Below are positions 6,074 through 6,890 of a stretch of DNA of 6,890 nucleotides, piece by piece; the stretch's first letter is position 1, and each line of letters starts with the position of its first letter. Both the position numbers and the translations under genes were made by a program. The stretch lies in assembly GCA_024762485.1 (NCBI GenBank), contig JANTHH010000145.1, positions 1 through 6,890 of the forward strand, in the 5' to 3' direction. The notes under the pieces were generated by a model. It was not told the DNA's origin. It did no database searches and saw only the letters and a program-made list of their open reading frames with translations. The stretch is from Chromatiales bacterium (GTDB lineage: Bacteria; Pseudomonadota; Gammaproteobacteria; Chromatiales; Chromatiaceae).

Positions 6074-6083
6074 TGTACGTACA
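6074..6083. repeat. 10-base perfect palindrome upstream of secreted paralogue A
   Basis: TGTACGTACA is fully self-complementary and lies 22 bases upstream of the ATG at 6052, beside the ribosome binding site. It could be a regulator site acting on transcription or translation initiation; no factor can be named. Confidence 0.3.
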
Positions 6084-6096
6084 ATAATTCACAGAT

Positions 6097-6120
6097 ATGC
6101 ATTTTGAGGCCCAAATGCAT
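6097..6120. repeat. 8-base inverted repeat upstream of secreted paralogue A
   Basis: ATGCATTT (6097-6104) and AAATGCAT (6113-6120) are perfect arms around an 8-base spacer (TGAGGCCC). Each arm also contains the palindrome ATGCAT. It lies about 45-70 bases upstream of the ATG at 6052 and lacks a T-run, so an operator is likelier than a terminator. Confidence 0.35.
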
Positions 6121-6298
6121 CACCCCTTCATTGCAGATCTTCGCAACAGCTGGCTATTACGTGCGGTTATCGCCTTGATCTGCCACATTTGATCCTCAGT
6201 CTGGATTGCCCGTCATTATCAGAATCGCCCATCAACAAACAATCAGGACACACTTGCTATAATCCACCTATAAGTCTTTCGTGTTTTTTTGGCCGGGC

Positions 6299-6658
6299 CT
6301 ACTTCAGCCGAACACCCTGTAATGTTGACACAGTATTTTCATTACACCCCGAAGTCTGATTTTCACCTGGCGCACTACTGATGGAATACCAGACATCGAC
6401 CACTGCACCTGTGGTCTTGGCCGCCAGCAGAGCAGACAAATAGGCCTTTCCCTCCTCCGTCTTGACATCAAACTTATAGTATTCTGAATACAGGTCGCAG
6501 GCATTTTTACTTGGAAAGACGCTGGTTTGGACATATGCGAATCCATTATGCACACGCAAACGGTCAATAGTTACACCGCCGAGAAATGCAGCCTCGACTG
6601 GTAACGCCGACAGCATGGCAATGGTCATAACAAAAGCAGACGCAATCTTTGATTTCAT
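6299..6658 (-). CDS. Small secreted protein with two mature cysteines, paralogue B
   Basis: This 119-residue protein has a signal peptide (MKSKIASAFVMTIAMLSALP then VEAA, cleavage likely after residue 24). Its mature domain shares the plan of paralogue A: an opening strand around IDRLRV, a Cys at 54, YKFD at 61-64, then EEGKAYLSALLAAKTTGAVV (about 69-88, matching GGQGILSLALTANSSGKRIW in A), and a second Cys at 105. The segment before the second Cys is about nine residues longer than in A. Function is unknown. The ATG at 6658 is preferred over the one at 6676 because AGGA lies 8 bases upstream and the signal peptide then has normal length. A spacer of 246 bases separates it from paralogue A, so the two may be transcribed separately. 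Confidence 0.77.
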   Translation of the reverse strand: MKSKIASAFVMTIAMLSALPVEAAFLGGVTIDRLRVHNGFAYVQTSVFPSKNACDLYSEYYKFDVKTEEGKAYLSALLAAKTTGAVVDVWYSISSAPGENQTSGCNENTVSTLQGVRLK

Positions 6659-6710
6659 AGACGTATTCCTAAACATATTAATATATCCTAGACTTATCTC
6701 TCTAATCCTG

Positions 6711-6716
6711 ATTATA
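6711..6716 (-). promoter_or_regulatory. Probable -10 element of secreted paralogue B
   Basis: The minus strand reads a perfect TATAAT here, about 52 bases before the ATG at 6658, in an AT-rich stretch. The -35 position (about 6734-6739, GTCTGG on the minus strand) is poor, so an activator may be needed or the promoter may be weak. Confidence 0.45.
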
Positions 6717-6739
6717 TAAATAATCGTTTATTACCAGAC

Positions 6740-6757
6740 GTTGCTAATGTTGGCAAC
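6740..6757. promoter_or_regulatory. Imperfect 18-base palindrome next to the B promoter, candidate operator
   Basis: GTTGCTAA (6740-6747) and TTGGCAAC (6750-6757) are inverted copies with one mismatch around a 2-base centre. It sits just upstream of the -35 position belonging to the TATAAT at 6711-6716, a usual place for an activator or repressor to bind. The factor is unknown. Confidence 0.35.
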
Positions 6758-6841
6758 TCTCATGAAATCCACCCCACCATCAATCGATCTACACATTTTC
6801 AATGGAGCCTGACCTCATTGATTCCCTGTCACTGCCTTTCC

Positions 6842-6890
6842 TCATTCCGCGGCCGGCCCGCCCGACCTTTTGCTGTCTTCAGGCCCGTCG
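6842..6890 (-). CDS. Possible C-terminal end of another gene at the right edge
   Basis: A minus-strand frame enters from the window edge and ends at TGA (6842-6844), reading DGPEDSKRSGGPAAE. Base composition changes here from AT-rich spacer to GC-rich, as at a gene end. Only 15 residues are visible, so this is a weak call and no family can be suggested. Confidence 0.2.
   Translation of the reverse strand, partial: DGPEDSKRSGGPAAE

Noticed and set aside
6258..6263. Plus-strand TATAAT in the spacer between the two paralogues
   Set aside because: No -35 element at suitable distance and no plus-strand gene downstream.
6802..6890. Plus-strand ATG frame running to the right edge
   Set aside because: About 29 codons with Pro/Leu-rich, Cys-containing composition, no ribosome binding site, and the minus-strand reading of the same bases is at least as plausible.

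Overview
The window reads as a GC-rich proteobacterial chromosome segment. It is most likely gammaproteobacterial, judging from the RhlE-type helicase, the TehA/SLAC1-type channel and the IS3 debris; this is inference, not a taxonomic assignment. Every gene I can support is on the minus strand. The only plus-strand coding signal is decayed insertion-sequence material.

Left part (1-2970). The N-terminal third of an RhlE-type DEAD-box RNA helicase runs off the left edge. Positions 300-871 hold no intact gene, only a possible decayed minus-strand frame. Next, in transcription order (right to left), comes a compact apparent operon: a ten-helix TehA/SLAC1-family anion channel (2887-1916), a conserved 129-residue soluble protein of unknown function (1852-1463), and a 156-residue His-rich protein built from two copies of a ~50-residue unit (1433-963). 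A good FNR/DNR-type box lies at the class II distance from a -10 hexamer ahead of the channel gene, so the operon may be induced under low oxygen or nitrogen-oxide respiration.

Middle part (2970-4773). A 311-residue all-helical protein carries two NIT-like (nitrate/nitrite-sensing-like) signature segments and no recognisable output domain. It is bracketed by two related, degraded IS3-family remnants. Both remnants are on the plus strand, both are internally deleted, and each ends against the 3' end of the neighbouring minus-strand gene.

Right part (4774-6890). A 2-oxoglutarate/Fe(II) dioxygenase with its iron and co-substrate residues visible lies downstream of a small secreted protein with two mature cysteines. 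A diverged paralogue of that secreted protein lies further upstream. The spacers here are AT-rich and contain several short palindromes that could be operators. At the extreme right edge there may be the last few codons of another minus-strand gene.

The best candidate for an undescribed system is the channel operon plus the nearby NIT-like protein: an anion channel, two uncharacterised soluble partners, a possible FNR/DNR promoter and a possible anion sensor. The functional link between these parts is inference.
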